This document shows positions 16,504-24,949 of a stretch of 64,000 nt of DNA, in pieces. Where the stretch lies: positions 310,001-374,000 of the forward strand of contig NZ_FOIB01000012.1 of assembly GCF_900111765.1 (NCBI RefSeq), in the 5' to 3' direction. A program made the translations under genes and the position numbers. Under the pieces are notes generated by a model that made no database searches, was not told where the DNA came from, and worked only from the letters and a program-made list of their open reading frames with translations. Within the stretch, counting starts at the first letter, position 1, and the number at the start of each line of letters is the position of its first letter. Source of the DNA: Myxococcus fulvus. Lineage in GTDB: Bacteria; Myxococcota; Myxococcia; Myxococcales; Myxococcaceae.

Positions 16504-17055
16504 GGGCGGGTACTTCTGGAGCTTGCGCTGGAGCGAGCGGCGGTGGATGCCGAGCTTGCGCGAGGCCTCGGAGATGTTGCCCGCGCAGTCCGCGAGCACG
16601 CGGTGGATGTGCTCCCACTCCGCGCGCGCGAGTGAGGGGGCCTCGAAGGTCTCGGGCGCGGCGAGCGAGGGCTCACCGCTCGCGCGTGCGAAGGCCGCGA
16701 GGATGTCGTCCACGTCCGCGGGCTTGGGCAGGTAGTTCACCGCGCCCAGGCGGATGGCGTCCACCGTGGTGGCGATGCTTCCGTAGCCTGTGAGCACGAT
16801 GGCCTTCGTGGACGCGTCCACGGCAAGCAGGTCCTTCACCACCTCGAGCCCGCTGCGTCCCGGCATGCGCAGGTCCACCACCGCGTACTCGGGAGACTCA
16901 CGCTTCGCCGCCGCCAGCGCCTCGTCGTAGTCGCCCGCAGTCGTCACTTCCCAGCCGCGCTCCCGAAACGCCCGCGCCAGCCGCTCGCGCAGCGTCGCGT
17001 CGTCGTCGACGAGCAGGAGGCTCGGGTGGTGGCCATCACCGACCGCGGTGCTCAT
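16495..17055 (-). CDS. regA: RegA/PrrA/ActR-type response regulator
   Basis: The product has 186 residues. The receiver domain carries VDDD (16-19), the phospho-acceptor Asp61 (VVDLRMPGRSG), a Thr switch (VLTGYGS) and Lys (YLPKPAD). A flexible linker leads to a Fis-type helix-turn-helix (NISEASRKLGIHRRSLQRKLQKYPP), the hallmark of RegA/PrrA/ActR regulators. The linker lacks the four-proline hinge seen in some relatives but is rich in Pro and Ala. It overlaps regB by four bases (ATGA), so the pair is translationally coupled. Likely controls energy-metabolism genes and possibly its own operon in response to redox state. Confidence 0.9.
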   Translation of the reverse strand: MSTAVGDGHHPSLLLVDDDATLRERLARAFRERGWEVTTAGDYDEALAAAKRESPEYAVVDLRMPGRSGLEVVKDLLAVDASTKAIVLTGYGSIATTVDAIRLGAVNYLPKPADVDDILAAFARASGEPSLAAPETFEAPSLARAEWEHIHRVLADCAGNISEASRKLGIHRRSLQRKLQKYPPAR

Positions 17056-18359
17056 GACGCCACCTCCGTGACGACGGGCGCACCGAGCGGAAGCGCCAGG
17101 CTCGCCACCGTGCCCTGTCCCGGCGTGGAGCGCAGCTCCAGCGAACCTCCGAGCTGCTCCGCCAACGTGCGCGCCAGGAACAATCCCAGGCCCATGCCCT
17201 CGCCCGGCGCCTTCGTGGTGAAGAACGGCTCACCCGCGCGCGCCAGCACGTCCGCGGGCATCCCCGCGCCACCGTCGCGCACCTCCAGCCTCGCGCCGCC
17301 CTTGCCCTCCACGACCCGCAGCTCCACCGCCTTCGACGGAGGCGACGCCTGCAGCGCGTTCTTCACCAACCCGCGCACCACCCGCGCCAGCGCGCGCGGC
17401 GGCCCCTGCACCCACCGCCCGCTCAGCTCCGTCGGCAGCTCCACCTTCACCCGCTCCACGCCCGACAGCTCCGCCAGCGAGTCCTCCACCAGCCTGCCGA
17501 GCGCCATCGGATGGAAGGCCTCGCCCGTCGTCTGCCCAGCGTCCGCGGACATCTGCACCAGCACATCGCGGCAGCGGTCCACCTGCTGCCGGATGAGCCT
17601 CAAGTCCTCGCGCACCGTCTCGCTCGTCCCCGCCGACGCCAGCGCCCGCTCCACCTCCTTCGACACCACCGCGATGGTCGACAAGGGCGTGGACAGCTCG
17701 TGCGCCGCGCCCGCCGCCAGCGTCGCCAGCGAGGCCACCTTCTCCCGCCGCGCAGCCTGCACGCGCGCCTGCGCCAGCTCCTCCTCGCGCTCCTCCAGCG
17801 CCCGCGTCACCCGCTGCACGAAGTACACGATGAAGCCCGCCGCCACCGCGAACGCCACCCACATGCCGCTCAGGTGCAGCCGCATCAGCGCCGCGTGGTC
17901 CGGCCGCGACAGCCCCGGCACCAGCTCCACGTCCTGCAACACGAACAGCGAGCCGAACGCCATCAACGTGAAGCCCAACAACCCCCACATCCACCGCGCC
18001 GGCAGCAGCACCGTGCCCAGCGCCACGTTCACCAGGTACAGCGTCGTGAAGGGGTTGTGCGTCCCACCGCTGAGCGCCAACAGGCCCGTGAGCACCAGCG
18101 TGTCCCACAGCATCAGCTTGCCGATGGTGGCCTCGCTCACCCGGGCCCGGCCGAGCCACGCGCGCACCGCCACGTTCGTCGCGGCCTCCAACCCCAACAG
18201 CCCCGCCAGCACCGGCACCGGCAACGCCAGCTCCAGCCCGTACGCCGCCAGCGCGATGACCAGCGCCTGCCCCAGCAACAGGCCCCAGCGCAGCCGCAGC
18301 AGCCACTCCAGGTTGATGCGGGCGCGAGAGGCGGGCTCGTTGGCGACAGGAGGCGTCAT
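17052..18359 (-). CDS. regB: RegB/PrrB-type redox sensor histidine kinase
   Basis: The product has 435 residues. About six transmembrane helices occupy residues 20-185. The loop GGTHNPF (98-104) matches the quinone-sensing GGxxNPF motif of RegB. The H-box is AAGAAHELSTPLSTIAV (His220). Cys263 in QQVDRCRDVL lies 43 residues later, close to the spacing of the redox-active cysteine in Rhodobacter RegB. A HATPase domain with GMGLGLFLARTLAEQLGG completes the kinase. It should be inhibited by oxidised quinone and phosphorylate RegA. It overlaps both its neighbours by four bases. The ATG at 18359 sits at the overlap; in-frame sequence further upstream is not protein-like. Confidence 0.92.
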   Translation of the reverse strand: MTPPVANEPASRARINLEWLLRLRWGLLLGQALVIALAAYGLELALPVPVLAGLLGLEAATNVAVRAWLGRARVSEATIGKLMLWDTLVLTGLLALSGGTHNPFTTLYLVNVALGTVLLPARWMWGLLGFTLMAFGSLFVLQDVELVPGLSRPDHAALMRLHLSGMWVAFAVAAGFIVYFVQRVTRALEEREEELAQARVQAARREKVASLATLAAGAAHELSTPLSTIAVVSKEVERALASAGTSETVREDLRLIRQQVDRCRDVLVQMSADAGQTTGEAFHPMALGRLVEDSLAELSGVERVKVELPTELSGRWVQGPPRALARVVRGLVKNALQASPPSKAVELRVVEGKGGARLEVRDGGAGMPADVLARAGEPFFTTKAPGEGMGLGLFLARTLAEQLGGSLELRSTPGQGTVASLALPLGAPVVTEVAS

Positions 18360-19099
18360 GGCACGACAGGGGATTGCAGCGAGGCGGACCGGGCAACGTT
18401 GCCCAGCATGTCCACGTTGCGCGGCGACTCGCCGGGGCCCACGCCATCCAGCCACGAATCCCACGCCAGTGTGAAGACCCGCTCCGCCCTCGGCGAGTCC
18501 TCCGACAGCTCCACCCCGTCCAGCAGCACGTCCACCGACGAGCGCCCGCGCGTCTCGAACTCGAAGTCGCGCGCCTCGCCATCCTCGAGCGTCCCACGGA
18601 CATGCAGGCTCAACCCCAGCATGTCCACCGGCCGCGCGCCCTGGAGCGCCGCGCCCAGGCCCTCCGCGTCCGAGTCCGCCGGCTCGAAGGTCAGCCGCGC
18701 TCGGCAATAACGCCCCGGAGGAGGATGCAGCACCCCGAGCGCCACCACCGTGCCGTCCGACTCACCCAGGGACACCACGTGCGGCGTGCCCAGCCGCAGC
18801 GCGTTCGACGTCGTGTGCGCCCACGCGGTGCCCACCGGCGACAGCTCCTTGAGCCACCGACGAAGGCCCGTCTCCTCGCACTTGAACAGCTCCACGCTGC
18901 CCAGCGTGACGAGCGCCCCGGAGAGCGTGGCCCGGGCCCCCTCGTCCGTGACGAGCGTGCGAGCCCCCGCCGCCTCCGGCAGGCTCCGCGCGCGGCCCGT
19001 GGTGAGCCCCAGGCTCAGCTGCATTCCCTCGATGCGCTCCCCGCCACCACAGCCGGTGAGACACACGAGCAGCACGAACGGCTTCACGACAGAGGCCAT
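18356..19099 (-). CDS. Lipoprotein in the redox-sensor operon, unknown function
   Basis: The product has 247 residues from the ATG at 19099. The lipobox LLVCLTGC gives Cys17. The mature part has a VELFKCEE strand, AWAHTTSNALRLGTPHVVSLGE, and PPPGRYCRARLTFEPADSDAEGL, a pattern that suggests a beta-sandwich with a metal-capable His/Cys set. It is distantly reminiscent of MbnP-like proteins but I cannot assign the family. It starts four bases after the outer-membrane gene and overlaps regB by ATGA, so all four genes are one transcript. Co-expression with a redox sensor hints at a role in respiration or metal handling. Confidence 0.7.
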   Translation of the reverse strand: MASVVKPFVLLVCLTGCGGGERIEGMQLSLGLTTGRARSLPEAAGARTLVTDEGARATLSGALVTLGSVELFKCEETGLRRWLKELSPVGTAWAHTTSNALRLGTPHVVSLGESDGTVVALGVLHPPPGRYCRARLTFEPADSDAEGLGAALQGARPVDMLGLSLHVRGTLEDGEARDFEFETRGRSSVDVLLDGVELSEDSPRAERVFTLAWDSWLDGVGPGESPRNVDMLGNVARSASLQSPVVP

Positions 19100-19103
19100 G
19101 GCG

Positions 19104-20006
19104 TCAGAGGTCGTACGCGACGGACAGCATCGCGATGGGAGTGGGCGCCACGCGACCGCGGAGCCGGTTGAAGAAGGGGACCCGCACACCCGCGGCCACC
19201 ACCAGGTCCATCCGAGGGCTGAAGAGGACGTCGGGAGACGCATATCCGATGACGCCCCCGCCGTTCTCCTCCTTCTCGCCGTCGATGTCCGACGCGGCCT
19301 CGATGCGCCCGTCGAGCCCCAGTCGCAGGGCCCACCGCTCCGCCGGCTGGTACTGCGCCGCCATCGTCGTGCGCACCGACGCGCCCGCCCGGTAGCCGAG
19401 GATGCCGCGCGTGGGGAGGAATCCCGTGGCGCTCGCCAGGAACGACCAGCTCCCCCGGAAGTGCTGGTACGCGATGCCCGCGAGCGGGTCCACCGAGCCG
19501 CTGCCCAGCTGCGTGTCCAGGTCCATCAGCGTCCCATCCTCCAGCCGCAGCTTCGGCGCGGTGGGCAGCTTCACGCCGACGAGCACGCTGAAGAGGTGGT
19601 CCGCCGAGAACGCGCGGTCCTGGTACAGGAACGCCTTCGCCGTCAGCTCCACGTCGCCCACGCCCCAGCCCCGCTCGCGCGCCAGGCTCACCGAGCGCAC
19701 CTCGCGCGCCTGCAGCGGCAGCGTGGCTGACAGGAACAGCCAGGGCAGGGGGGCGTACGCCACCGCCACGTCCATGCGCGCCTCGCGCAGCCGCAGCGCG
19801 TCCACGTTGTCCTGTCCCACCGTGTGCCCCCAGCCCCGCAGGGTGGAGGAGAAGCGCAGCCGCCCCGAGAACGGCTGCTCGGTGCCCATGGACATGAGCG
19901 TGGGGTCGCCACACGCACAGGTGGCACACGCCCAGGCGGACGACACGGGCGCGAGGGCCAGCACCGCGCCCAACAGGGAGGACAGGAGGGAGAGTGGGGC
20001 TTTCAC
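19104..20006 (-). CDS. Outer-membrane beta-barrel protein with CATCACGDPTL motif
   Basis: About 300 residues if it starts at the GTG at 20006; no better start with a ribosome site was found, so the start is uncertain. The signal peptide ends in APVSSAWA, followed at once by CATCACGDPTLM. This CxxCxCGDPTL signature is found at the N-terminus of a family of predicted outer-membrane transporter-like barrels in deltaproteobacteria. The rest shows alternating hydrophobic strands and ends in the aromatic-poor but barrel-like MLSVAYDL. The Cys triplet could bind a metal or heme iron. It is the first gene of the operon with a lipoprotein, regB and regA. Confidence 0.75.
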   Translation of the reverse strand: MKAPLSLLSSLLGAVLALAPVSSAWACATCACGDPTLMSMGTEQPFSGRLRFSSTLRGWGHTVGQDNVDALRLREARMDVAVAYAPLPWLFLSATLPLQAREVRSVSLARERGWGVGDVELTAKAFLYQDRAFSADHLFSVLVGVKLPTAPKLRLEDGTLMDLDTQLGSGSVDPLAGIAYQHFRGSWSFLASATGFLPTRGILGYRAGASVRTTMAAQYQPAERWALRLGLDGRIEAASDIDGEKEENGGGVIGYASPDVLFSPRMDLVVAAGVRVPFFNRLRGRVAPTPIAMLSVAYDL

Positions 20007-20138
20007 GACGAGGAGCACCCTACGCCCCCGGCCCTTCCCCCGCGTGTGGCGTGTTGTCGCAGCTGTCCGGGACACGGGGCGGCGGCCCCCAGGGCCCGAA
20101 GGAGGGCAGGCAGGAGGCCAGCCGCTGGCTGCCCCGCG

Positions 20139-20169
20139 GGAAGTCATGGGCAGGTTGAGAATGACTTCC
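20139..20169. promoter_or_regulatory. Perfect 9-bp inverted repeat between redox operon and doxX
   Basis: GGAAGTCAT (20139-20147) and ATGACTTCC (20161-20169) are perfect inverted arms with a 13-base spacer, so the half-site centres are 22 bp (about two turns) apart. It lies in the 198-base divergent gap, 36 bases before doxX. It is a strong candidate operator for a dimeric regulator. It does not match the known RegA consensus that I can recall (GCGGC-N5-GTCGC). Confidence 0.45.
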
Positions 20170-20204
20170 ACGCCCCGGCGTTGGTGGGACACAGGAGGCC
20201 ATCC

Positions 20205-20648
20205 ATGGGAGTGCTCGTGCCGCTTGCCCGGTTGCTGTTCTCAGCCATCTTCATCACCAGCGGCTTGAACCACTTCATCCAGCTCGACGCGCTGACCACC
20301 GTCGCCCAGAACGCGGGCGTGCCCGAGCCCCGCTGGGCGGTGCTGGTGTCCGGCGCGGCGCTGGTGCTCGGGGGGCTGTCGGTGCTGCTCGGCGTGCTCG
20401 CGCGCCTGGGCGCCGCGGCCATCGCCATCTTCCTGGTGACCGCCGCCTTCATGGTCCACCGCTTCTGGCTCGTCGCGGACCCGGTGCAGGCGCAGGACCA
20501 GCTCATCCACTTCATGAAGAACCTCTCCATGGCGGGAGGCGCGCTCTTCATCGTCTACTTCGGCTCGGGCCCCTTCAGCCTCCGGCGCGGAGGACGACAG
20601 GAGAGCGGCCTGGGCGGTGGACGGCTGGGCTCGCCCTTGAGGCACTGA
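20205..20648 (+). CDS. DoxX-family membrane protein
   Basis: The product has 147 residues from the ATG at 20205, with a textbook AGGAGG seven bases upstream. Four hydrophobic helices are visible (about 5-22, 45-70, 70-90 and 105-125), with the family features LARLLFSAIFITSGLNHF, the mid-protein G/A-rich helix pair and the FMKNLSMAGGALFIVYFG helix. DoxX proteins are small inner-membrane proteins linked to oxidative or thiol stress and sometimes quinol oxidation. It is divergent from the RegBA operon, sharing the gap with the inverted repeat at 20139-20169, which hints at common redox control. Confidence 0.88.
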   Translation: MGVLVPLARLLFSAIFITSGLNHFIQLDALTTVAQNAGVPEPRWAVLVSGAALVLGGLSVLLGVLARLGAAAIAIFLVTAAFMVHRFWLVADPVQAQDQLIHFMKNLSMAGGALFIVYFGSGPFSLRRGGRQESGLGGGRLGSPLRH

Positions 20649-20649
20649 C

Positions 20650-20696
20650 CTCGCCCCGCGCGCGAAGGCTCCACGGCCCTCGCGCGCTCGGGCGAG
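20650..20696. terminator. Bidirectional terminator between doxX and the phosphoesterase gene
   Basis: CTCGCCC (20650-20656) pairs with GGGCGAG (20690-20696), and internal CGCGCG tracts extend the stem. It fills the gap between two convergent stop codons (20648 and 20702), so it can serve both transcripts. Confidence 0.6.
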
Positions 20697-20701
20697 TGTG
20701 T

Positions 20702-21604
20702 TCAGCTGGCCACGGCCACGTGCGCCTGGGCGCGCAGGGTGAAGAACGCGACCTCCGGCTCGCTGCCCCGGCGCAGGTACGGCCCGCCGAAGCCGAAGCC
20801 CAGGCCCCGGTTCACGTACAGCTGGTTGCCCCTCACGTGGTAGTGGCCGCGGATGTACGGCTGACCCGCGCGGCGGAAGATGGCCTCCGTCAGCCCCTGC
20901 ACGATGAACTGGCCGCCGTGCGTGTGCCCGGAGAACTGCACCAGGCCCGCGTGCGCCGGCAGCTTGTCCACCGTGGGGGGCGTGTGGGCCAGCACCAGCC
21001 GCGTGCCGGACTCCGGTGCGCCCCGGAAGGTGGCCTCCACGTCGTCGCGGCCCGTGCGCCCGTCGTCCACGCCCAGCACCGTCACCGGCGCGCCCTTCAC
21101 GTGCACCACGCGGTGCTCGTTCTGCAGGACGGTGTAGCCCAGCCGCTCGAAGCTCTCGCGCAGGTAGGGCGCGTTCACCTGGTGGTCATGGTTGCCCAGC
21201 ACCACGAAGACCTGGCCCTTGAGGCCGCTGAGCACGTCGCGCACGCGGGGCAGGGGCTTGGGGCTGTGGGTGACGTAGTCGCCGGTGAGGAAGACCAGGT
21301 CCGGGGCCTCTGAGTTGACGGCCTCCACCGCGCGGCGGATGCGCACGTCGCTGGTGGCCTGACCTACGTGCACGTCGGACAACTGCGCCACGCGCAGGCC
21401 GTCATGGCGGTCCGTCAGGTGCGGCAGGTGGAGCAGGTTCTCCGTGAGGGAGAAGTGGTCCCTCCAGCGCAGGCGTCGCTCGGGACGCAGTGGGTCCGCG
21501 CCGCTCCAGGCCACCACCTCGTTGCGTCTTCCGGCGACGGGCTCCAGGGAGGACTCACTGGACGGGGAAGCGGGGCGACGGCGGGCCAGACGTCTCAAGC
21601 GCAT
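20702..21604 (-). CDS. Calcineurin-like metallophosphoesterase
   Basis: The product has 300 residues from the ATG at 21604 (AAAGGA nine bases upstream); the longer frame upstream is not protein-like. The dinuclear-metal motifs appear in order: SDVHVG, GDYV, GNHDHQ, HTPP and GHTHGGQ, the complete set for a calcineurin-type phosphoesterase of the YaeI/YkuE class. An N-terminal Arg-rich stretch (MRLRRLARRR) has no following membrane helix, so it is probably cytoplasmic or peripheral. YaeI-type enzymes act on phosphodiesters such as UDP-sugar lipids. The gene diverges from a PAS kinase. Confidence 0.88.
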   Translation of the reverse strand: MRLRRLARRRPASPSSESSLEPVAGRRNEVVAWSGADPLRPERRLRWRDHFSLTENLLHLPHLTDRHDGLRVAQLSDVHVGQATSDVRIRRAVEAVNSEAPDLVFLTGDYVTHSPKPLPRVRDVLSGLKGQVFVVLGNHDHQVNAPYLRESFERLGYTVLQNEHRVVHVKGAPVTVLGVDDGRTGRDDVEATFRGAPESGTRLVLAHTPPTVDKLPAHAGLVQFSGHTHGGQFIVQGLTEAIFRRAGQPYIRGHYHVRGNQLYVNRGLGFGFGGPYLRRGSEPEVAFFTLRAQAHVAVAS

Positions 21605-21846
21605 GCGGTGCGGTTCCTTTCCGGGCCGGGGAGGGACGGCGATTCTACGAAGCCAGGGGAGGTGGGTTGAAGCAGGTGTCCCGCGCACGCCTGCCCTCCT
21701 GTCGGCCGGCTCACGGGGTGAGGGAAAAACCCCAAGGATTCGAGGAAGATTCCGGACGAGCGTGGGAGCTTTCTTCCACCATTGGACACACGGCCAGGGG
21801 GCGAGCGGTGACGGCGTCGAGCGACGTTGGTACACAGCCGAGGACG

Positions 21847-23112
21847 ATGAGCCCCCGGCTTGGAGTGGCCCCTGATCTCGGCCCGGATGTGACGATGCCA
21901 GCCGGTGAGAGACCGCGGAATGCATCGCTCGGTCCGGGCTCCGTCTGCCTCGCGGACCTGATGTCCACCATGCCCGTGGGCATGGCGGTGGTGGACCGGG
22001 AGCTGCGCTTCGTGGAGGTCAGCGAGACGCTCGCCGCCCTCAACGGCCGGCCTCGCGAGGCCCACCTCGGGCGCCACATGGACGAGGTGATGAACCCCCA
22101 CTCCTCGCTCGGCGACACCTCGCGCCGCGTGCGCCGCGTGCTGGAGACGGGTGAGCCGCTGGACGGCGTGGAGATCATCCACCGCGAGCCGGGCGGCGGC
22201 GTGGAGCGCACGCGCGTCTTCCGCGCCAGCTACCACCCGGTGCGCCGCGACGGCGTGGTCATCGCCGCGTGCCTCTACGTGGAGGACCTCACGGAGCGCC
22301 GCCGCGTGGAGGCCCAGCGTGACGCGGGCGCGGCCCGGGAGCGCGCCGTGCGCGAGCAGGCCCTGCGCGAGACGCAGGAGGCGGTGCGCGCCCGCGACGA
22401 GTTCCTCAGCGTGGCCGCCCACGAGCTCAGGACGCCGCTCACCAGCATGCGGTTGCACCTGCAGCTGCTCTTGCGTCAGGTGACGGGCGCGCAGCCCGAG
22501 CTGGGCCAGGAGCTGGCGCCCCGGGGCCAGGTGCTGGAGCGGCAGCTGTCGCGGCTGGGCAGCCTGGTGAACACGCTGCTGGACGTGTCGCGCGTGGCGG
22601 CGGGCAAGCTGAGCCTGGAGCCGCGCGAGCTGGACCTGGTCCAGGTGGTGCGGCAGATGGTGGACGCCTTCTCGGAGGAGTTCGCCCGCGCCGGCTGCGA
22701 GCTGTCCGTGCACGTCTCCGGCACGCTGCCCGGTCAGTGGGACCCGCTGCGCGTGGAGCAGGTGCTGGTGAATCTGTTGTCCAACGCGGCCAAGTACGGC
22801 GCGGGCCGGCCGGTGGAGGTGTCGCTGGTGGGCGAGGGCACCATGGCGGTGCTGGCCGTGAAGGACCACGGCATCGGCATCTCCGAGGACGGCATGGCGC
22901 GGCTGTTCGGCAAGTTCGAGCGCGCCGTCTCCGAGCGCCACTACGGCGGCCTGGGCCTGGGGCTCTACATCACCCGTCAAATCGTGGAGGCCATGGGCGG
23001 CAGCATCACCGTGCGCTCCGCGCAGGGCCAGGGCTCCACCTTCATCCTGCGGCTGCCCACCCAGCCCCGCGCGGCCACCTCACAGGGCGCCTCCGTGAAC
23101 CGGGCCCGCTGA
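21847..23112 (+). CDS. PAS-domain sensor histidine kinase
   Basis: The product has 421 residues from the ATG at 21847, with GAGG four bases upstream; an ATG at 21895 is also possible. A PAS domain (about 40-165, VDRELRFVEVSETLAALNG) ends in VEDLTERRRVE. A short coil leads to the HisKA H-box SVAAHELRTPL (His192) and a HATPase domain with NLLSNAAKYG, VKDHGIGIS and GGLGLGLYITRQIVEAMGG. No membrane helices. Its kinase core is very close to that of the hybrid kinase at 28956-30941 (shared FERAV..RHYGGLGLGLY), so the two are paralogues. No partner regulator is adjacent. Confidence 0.9.
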   Translation: MSPRLGVAPDLGPDVTMPAGERPRNASLGPGSVCLADLMSTMPVGMAVVDRELRFVEVSETLAALNGRPREAHLGRHMDEVMNPHSSLGDTSRRVRRVLETGEPLDGVEIIHREPGGGVERTRVFRASYHPVRRDGVVIAACLYVEDLTERRRVEAQRDAGAARERAVREQALRETQEAVRARDEFLSVAAHELRTPLTSMRLHLQLLLRQVTGAQPELGQELAPRGQVLERQLSRLGSLVNTLLDVSRVAAGKLSLEPRELDLVQVVRQMVDAFSEEFARAGCELSVHVSGTLPGQWDPLRVEQVLVNLLSNAAKYGAGRPVEVSLVGEGTMAVLAVKDHGIGISEDGMARLFGKFERAVSERHYGGLGLGLYITRQIVEAMGGSITVRSAQGQGSTFILRLPTQPRAATSQGASVNRAR

Positions 23113-23127
23113 CCCCGGAGCGCGCCA

Positions 23128-23161
23128 GCGGGCGCCCCCGGAGTGTCCGGAAGGCGCCCGC
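23128..23161. terminator. Bidirectional hairpin between convergent genes
   Basis: GCGGGCGCC (23128-23136) and GGCGCCCGC (23153-23161) form a perfect 9-bp stem around a 16-base loop that can itself fold (CCGG..CCGG). It sits between the stop codons at 23112 and 23190. Confidence 0.6.
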
Positions 23162-23189
23162 CGTCACTGCCTCACGCTTCAGCGCGTCT

Positions 23190-24755
23190 TCAGTGCCCGC
23201 GCAGCACGTACACCTTGCCGTCGACCAGCACGTACAGCGCGCTGGGCGTCACGCGCGGGTCGTAGACCAGCTGCTGCACCTTGGAGCCGCCCACGCCCGG
23301 GACCTTCTCCAGCTGCTTCTGCGGCGTCAGGCGCCACAGGCCGCGTCCCTCCGTGCCCACGAAGAGCGAGCCGTCGTCGGTGGCCGCCAGCGCGGTGAAG
23401 CGGTCCGTGCCCGCGCCGTCAATGCGGACGTAGTCGGTGTCCGCGCTCTTGGTCGGGTCGTGCCGCGTGGGCTCGGCCTTGAACTGCCACAGCCCGCTGC
23501 CGAGCCCGGCCACGTAGTACAGGCCGTCCTTGGTCTGCTGGAAGCCGCGCCAGCGGTTCTGCGGGGCGACCTCCCAGCGCTTGTCCTCGGCCCCCGGGTT
23601 GACGGGGTCCACGAAGGTGTTGAGCCGGTAGATGGACAGCTCGGTGCCCTCGGGGATGCCCGCCTCGGGCTTCTCACGGTCCCACCACTTGAGGTCCTGG
23701 TTGGGCGGGAGGATTCCAATCTTCCAGTCGTTGGCGATGAGCAGCTCGCCGGCCTGCGAGTAGCCCAGGCCGTAGGTGAAGCCCGCGCGCTGCGACTCCT
23801 TGACGACTTCCTGGTTCGGGTCCGTCGGGTGCGGCGTCCGGGTGAGCAGCCACCAGGCCGGGTGGCGGTGGCTGCTGTACTCGAGGTCGCGGATGCGCGT
23901 CACGCCGTGGTTGGTGCCGATGTAGACCTCACCCTCGTACGGGCCCTTCATGACCCGCATGCACGAGAGGACGGAGCGGTCCTCGTCGTAGTGGAAGTCG
24001 TTGCTGTTGCGGATGCCGATGGCCTCGTTGCGGCTGGGACGGCTGGTGCCCACCGAGCGGTACAGGTGCTCGCGCAGCACGATGTCCGTGCCGTCGCCGT
24101 TGAGCTGCACCAGGTCCATGTCGCCCTTCTGGAACTCGAAGTAGCGCGCCTCGTCGAAGTCGGCCTCGCCCCGGCCGGCGATGCGCTGGCCTCCCGGCAC
24201 GTTGTCGTACGTGATGTAGCCCACGTACGCCTCGCCCGCCTTGCCGCCGCAGATGACGGTGGAGCCGGTGGCCAGCTGGTGCGGCTCCGAGCCGAAGCCC
24301 AGGCTGGCCTGACCGATGGGCTGGCTGGTCCACACGAGCTTCTGCGTGTCCGCGCGAAGCACGCCGATGCGGTCCCCATCCAGCACCCAGATGTTGTGCG
24401 CGCCGTCCACGCCCACCGAGGCGACCTTGGGGATGCCGTACTTCGACGAGTAGTCCGTCAGTGCGTCCGTGGGCCAGGGGCCCTCGGGCGTGGTGGGCAC
24501 GACGCCCCCGTCCGGCACCGGGTCCGTGCCGCCATCGCCCTCGCCGGGGATGGGGTCCGTGCCGCCATCCTCTCCGCCCGCGTCGGGCACGGGGTCCGTG
24601 CCTCCATCCCCCGCGTCCGGCGTGCCCGCGTCATCCGGAGGAGCCTGGACGTCGCCGTCCGTCGGCCCCTTGCCGGTGCCGTTCGAGCTGTCGCAGGCCA
24701 CCGCCGTCATCATCACCGCCACACCGACACACGCGCCCAACAGTCGTCGAATCAC
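23190..24755 (-). CDS. Beta-propeller lipoprotein with Asp/Gly-rich tether
   Basis: The product has 521 residues from a GTG at 24755, preceded by GGGAGGA; the in-frame sequence further upstream is not protein-like. The signal peptide ends VMMTAVAC (Cys21). Residues 30-90 form a low-complexity tether of repeated DGGTDP units. The rest is rich in strands with repeats typical of a beta-propeller (YVGYITYDN, GEVYIGTNHGVTRIRDLEY, GLYYVAGLGSGLWQF, GSLFVGTEGRGLWRL). The last pair resembles two-component regulator propeller (Reg_prop) blades. It is predicted to be a lipid-anchored surface or periplasmic protein. Function unknown; no enzyme motif seen. Confidence 0.78.
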   Translation of the reverse strand: MIRRLLGACVGVAVMMTAVACDSSNGTGKGPTDGDVQAPPDDAGTPDAGDGGTDPVPDAGGEDGGTDPIPGEGDGGTDPVPDGGVVPTTPEGPWPTDALTDYSSKYGIPKVASVGVDGAHNIWVLDGDRIGVLRADTQKLVWTSQPIGQASLGFGSEPHQLATGSTVICGGKAGEAYVGYITYDNVPGGQRIAGRGEADFDEARYFEFQKGDMDLVQLNGDGTDIVLREHLYRSVGTSRPSRNEAIGIRNSNDFHYDEDRSVLSCMRVMKGPYEGEVYIGTNHGVTRIRDLEYSSHRHPAWWLLTRTPHPTDPNQEVVKESQRAGFTYGLGYSQAGELLIANDWKIGILPPNQDLKWWDREKPEAGIPEGTELSIYRLNTFVDPVNPGAEDKRWEVAPQNRWRGFQQTKDGLYYVAGLGSGLWQFKAEPTRHDPTKSADTDYVRIDGAGTDRFTALAATDDGSLFVGTEGRGLWRLTPQKQLEKVPGVGGSKVQQLVYDPRVTPSALYVLVDGKVYVLRGH

Positions 24756-24886
24756 CGCTTCCTCCCGTCCCCGGTGTGGAGCAAGCGGCGTACCGGCCGT
24801 TGCGCACATCCACCGTCATGGAAAGAGGGAAGCGGGCTTCCCACCGTGGGCACCCGGGCGGCGTGACGTGGCGCCGGAAATGACCA

Positions 24887-24912
24887 GGCCCGCCCCCGTG
24901 AGGGAGCGGGCC
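24887..24912 (-). terminator. Terminator hairpin after the small exported protein gene
   Basis: GGCCCGC (24887-24893) pairs with GCGGGCC (24906-24912), and an inner CCC/GGG extends the stem around GTGA. It lies 37 bases after the stop at 24950 on the minus strand, and is followed on that strand by a TCATTT tract. Confidence 0.6.
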
Positions 24913-24949
24913 CGCGGAGGCTGTCGCATGCGCGACGGCGCCCGGAAAA

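Noticed and set aside
17026..18474. Long Ser/Thr-rich plus-strand frame opposite regB
   Set aside because: It is the complement of a clear RegB gene with complete motifs.
20020..20192. Upstream extension of the outer-membrane protein gene
   Set aside because: In-frame residues before the GTG at 20006 are Arg/Gly/Pro-rich and would bury the signal peptide more than 60 residues inside the protein.
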